DNA of 6,762 nucleotides from Thermoplasmata archaeon (GTDB lineage: Archaea; Thermoplasmatota; Thermoplasmata; Lutacidiplasmatales; UBA184): contig JAKIVW010000106.1 of NCBI GenBank assembly GCA_022750355.1, positions 1-6,762 on the forward strand. Reading direction: 5' to 3'. The notes beneath the pieces are model-generated. The model worked only from the letters and a program-made list of their open reading frames with translations. It did no database searches and was not told the DNA's origin. Shown piece by piece: positions 5,940 through 6,762 of this stretch (its first letter is position 1; the number at the start of each line of letters is the position of its first letter). Made by a program: the position numbers and the translations under genes.

Positions 5940-6762
5940 TTGACGGACGCGACAGAAGAGCTCGAACGCAAGCGGGCGGAGTCGAACGCTCGAGCGGATG
6001 AGCACCGGGCGAAACGCGACAAACTGAACACCGAGGCTCGCACCATCGCTGACGAGCGGGGTCGGATCCTGGACGAGCTCCACGCGCGGAGTGCGGAGGC
6101 GCAGGACCACCGACGCCATCGCGACCAGTTGAACTCCGATGTTCGGGAGGCGAAGCGGCTGCGCGAGGAGTGGAACCGGAAACTGCAGGAGCTCGGCGAC
6201 AAGGTTCAGGAGATGAAGCGGGCCCGGACCCCGCGACCCGGGGCCGTCCCGGTCTGGCGACTCCGCAAGGAGTTGAAGGAACTCGAGTTCCGCCACATGA
6301 CGACTGCCCTCACCGGCGACCAGGAGAAGCGACTCATCGAAGAGATGAAGCGCCTCGAGGCCGCGGTCCGCGAACAGGATCAGGAACTCCGACAGGACCC
6401 GGCGGTCGAAGCGACCCTCAAGGCGTTCCAGGAGGCCCGGGACGAGGCGGAAAAACACCACGCCGCCGTCGGGCAACTCGCCGAGGACGCCCAGCTCGAG
6501 CACGAGGCGATGGTCGGCCTCTACGAGCTCGTGGACGAGCTTCGACGGCAGGCCGACGAGATCCAGACCAAGCTCATCACCGTCAAGACCGCAGCCGACG
6601 AAGAGCACCGGGCCCACATCGCCTCCATCGAGGAGGTCCGAGACCTCGAGAAAATGCTCTACGCCGCGCGCGGCGGCCGGGCGCCCCCCAGCTGGGCCGA
6701 CGCGGAGCCGCCCCGCGAGGAGGACTTCCTCGCGCGGCTGAAGAAGGGCGAGAAGGTCTCGA
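5940..6762 (+). CDS. COG1340-type archaeal coiled-coil protein (3' end outside window)
   Basis: The frame is open from 5940 to the window end, giving 274 residues that are almost wholly charged helix with heptad character. Two copies of HRxxRDxLN (from H22 and H57) fall 35 residues apart. After a Pro-containing break (98-104) comes LRKELKELEFRHMTTALTG (108-126) and an EKRLIEEM helix, typical of COG1340. The last visible residues, FLARLKKGEKVS, match the KGEKL-type ending of this family, so probably only a few dozen residues are missing. The function of the family is not established; members are often mislabelled phosphoserine phosphatase. No membrane segment or signal peptide is seen, so it is likely cytoplasmic. 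The start is TTG 5940: no in-frame ATG occurs before residue 92, and a GTG at 5892 lies upstream of the expected transcription start. No clear Shine-Dalgarno sequence is present. Confidence 0.82.
   Translation, partial: MTDATEELERKRAESNARADEHRAKRDKLNTEARTIADERGRILDELHARSAEAQDHRRHRDQLNSDVREAKRLREEWNRKLQELGDKVQEMKRARTPRPGAVPVWRLRKELKELEFRHMTTALTGDQEKRLIEEMKRLEAAVREQDQELRQDPAVEATLKAFQEARDEAEKHHAAVGQLAEDAQLEHEAMVGLYELVDELRRQADEIQTKLITVKTAADEEHRAHIASIEEVRDLEKMLYAARGGRAPPSWADAEPPREEDFLARLKKGEKVS

Noticed and set aside
5880..6617. A 245-residue minus-strand open frame rich in Leu, opposite the coiled-coil gene.
   Set aside because: The Leu-rich look is simply the complement of GAG/AAG-rich coiled-coil codons. 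The plus strand has a strong promoter and a recognisable family pattern throughout.

Overview
The window is a GC-rich stretch (roughly two thirds G+C by eye) that reads as archaeal chromosome. Four things point that way: a SepF-type division protein of the archaeal kind, a HerA-type hexameric ATPase, a coiled-coil protein of the mainly archaeal COG1340 type, and BRE/TATA-type promoters (one strong, at 5864-5880) rather than -35/-10 boxes. The surface protein, with kelch blades followed by Ig-like repeats carrying a GLPxGC signature, one C-terminal membrane anchor and a short Pro-rich tail, resembles proteins I associate with uncultured, GC-rich Thermoplasmatota. That lineage assignment is inference. 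GTG and TTG starts are used freely. No RNA genes, CRISPR arrays, insertion sequences or integration sites were seen.

Layout, left to right. (1) Positions 3-284 (+) hold the C-terminal 93 residues of a SepF homologue. (2) 302-1828 (+) is a complete M17 leucyl aminopeptidase, 17 bases after the sepF stop and probably co-transcribed with it. (3) A 99-base gap with a weak TATA-like box leads to 1928-4324 (+), a 798-residue secreted, membrane-anchored protein with six kelch blades and four Ig-like repeats. (4) 4350-5798 (-) is a complete HerA-type ATPase, convergent with the surface protein across 25 bases. (5) 5799-5939 is a divergent control region with one TATA-like box facing each way. (6) 5940 to the window end (+) is a COG1340-type coiled-coil protein, cut only near its C-terminus.

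The genes do not form one pathway. They look like ordinary chromosomal housekeeping genes (cell division, peptide turnover, DNA-end processing) plus one cell-surface gene. I found no convincing new defence or mobile system. The points most worth a second look are the disulfide and glycosylation pattern of the surface protein, the HerA gene without its usual NurA/Mre11/Rad50 neighbours, the exact 35-residue repeat in the coiled-coil protein, and the compact divergent promoter.
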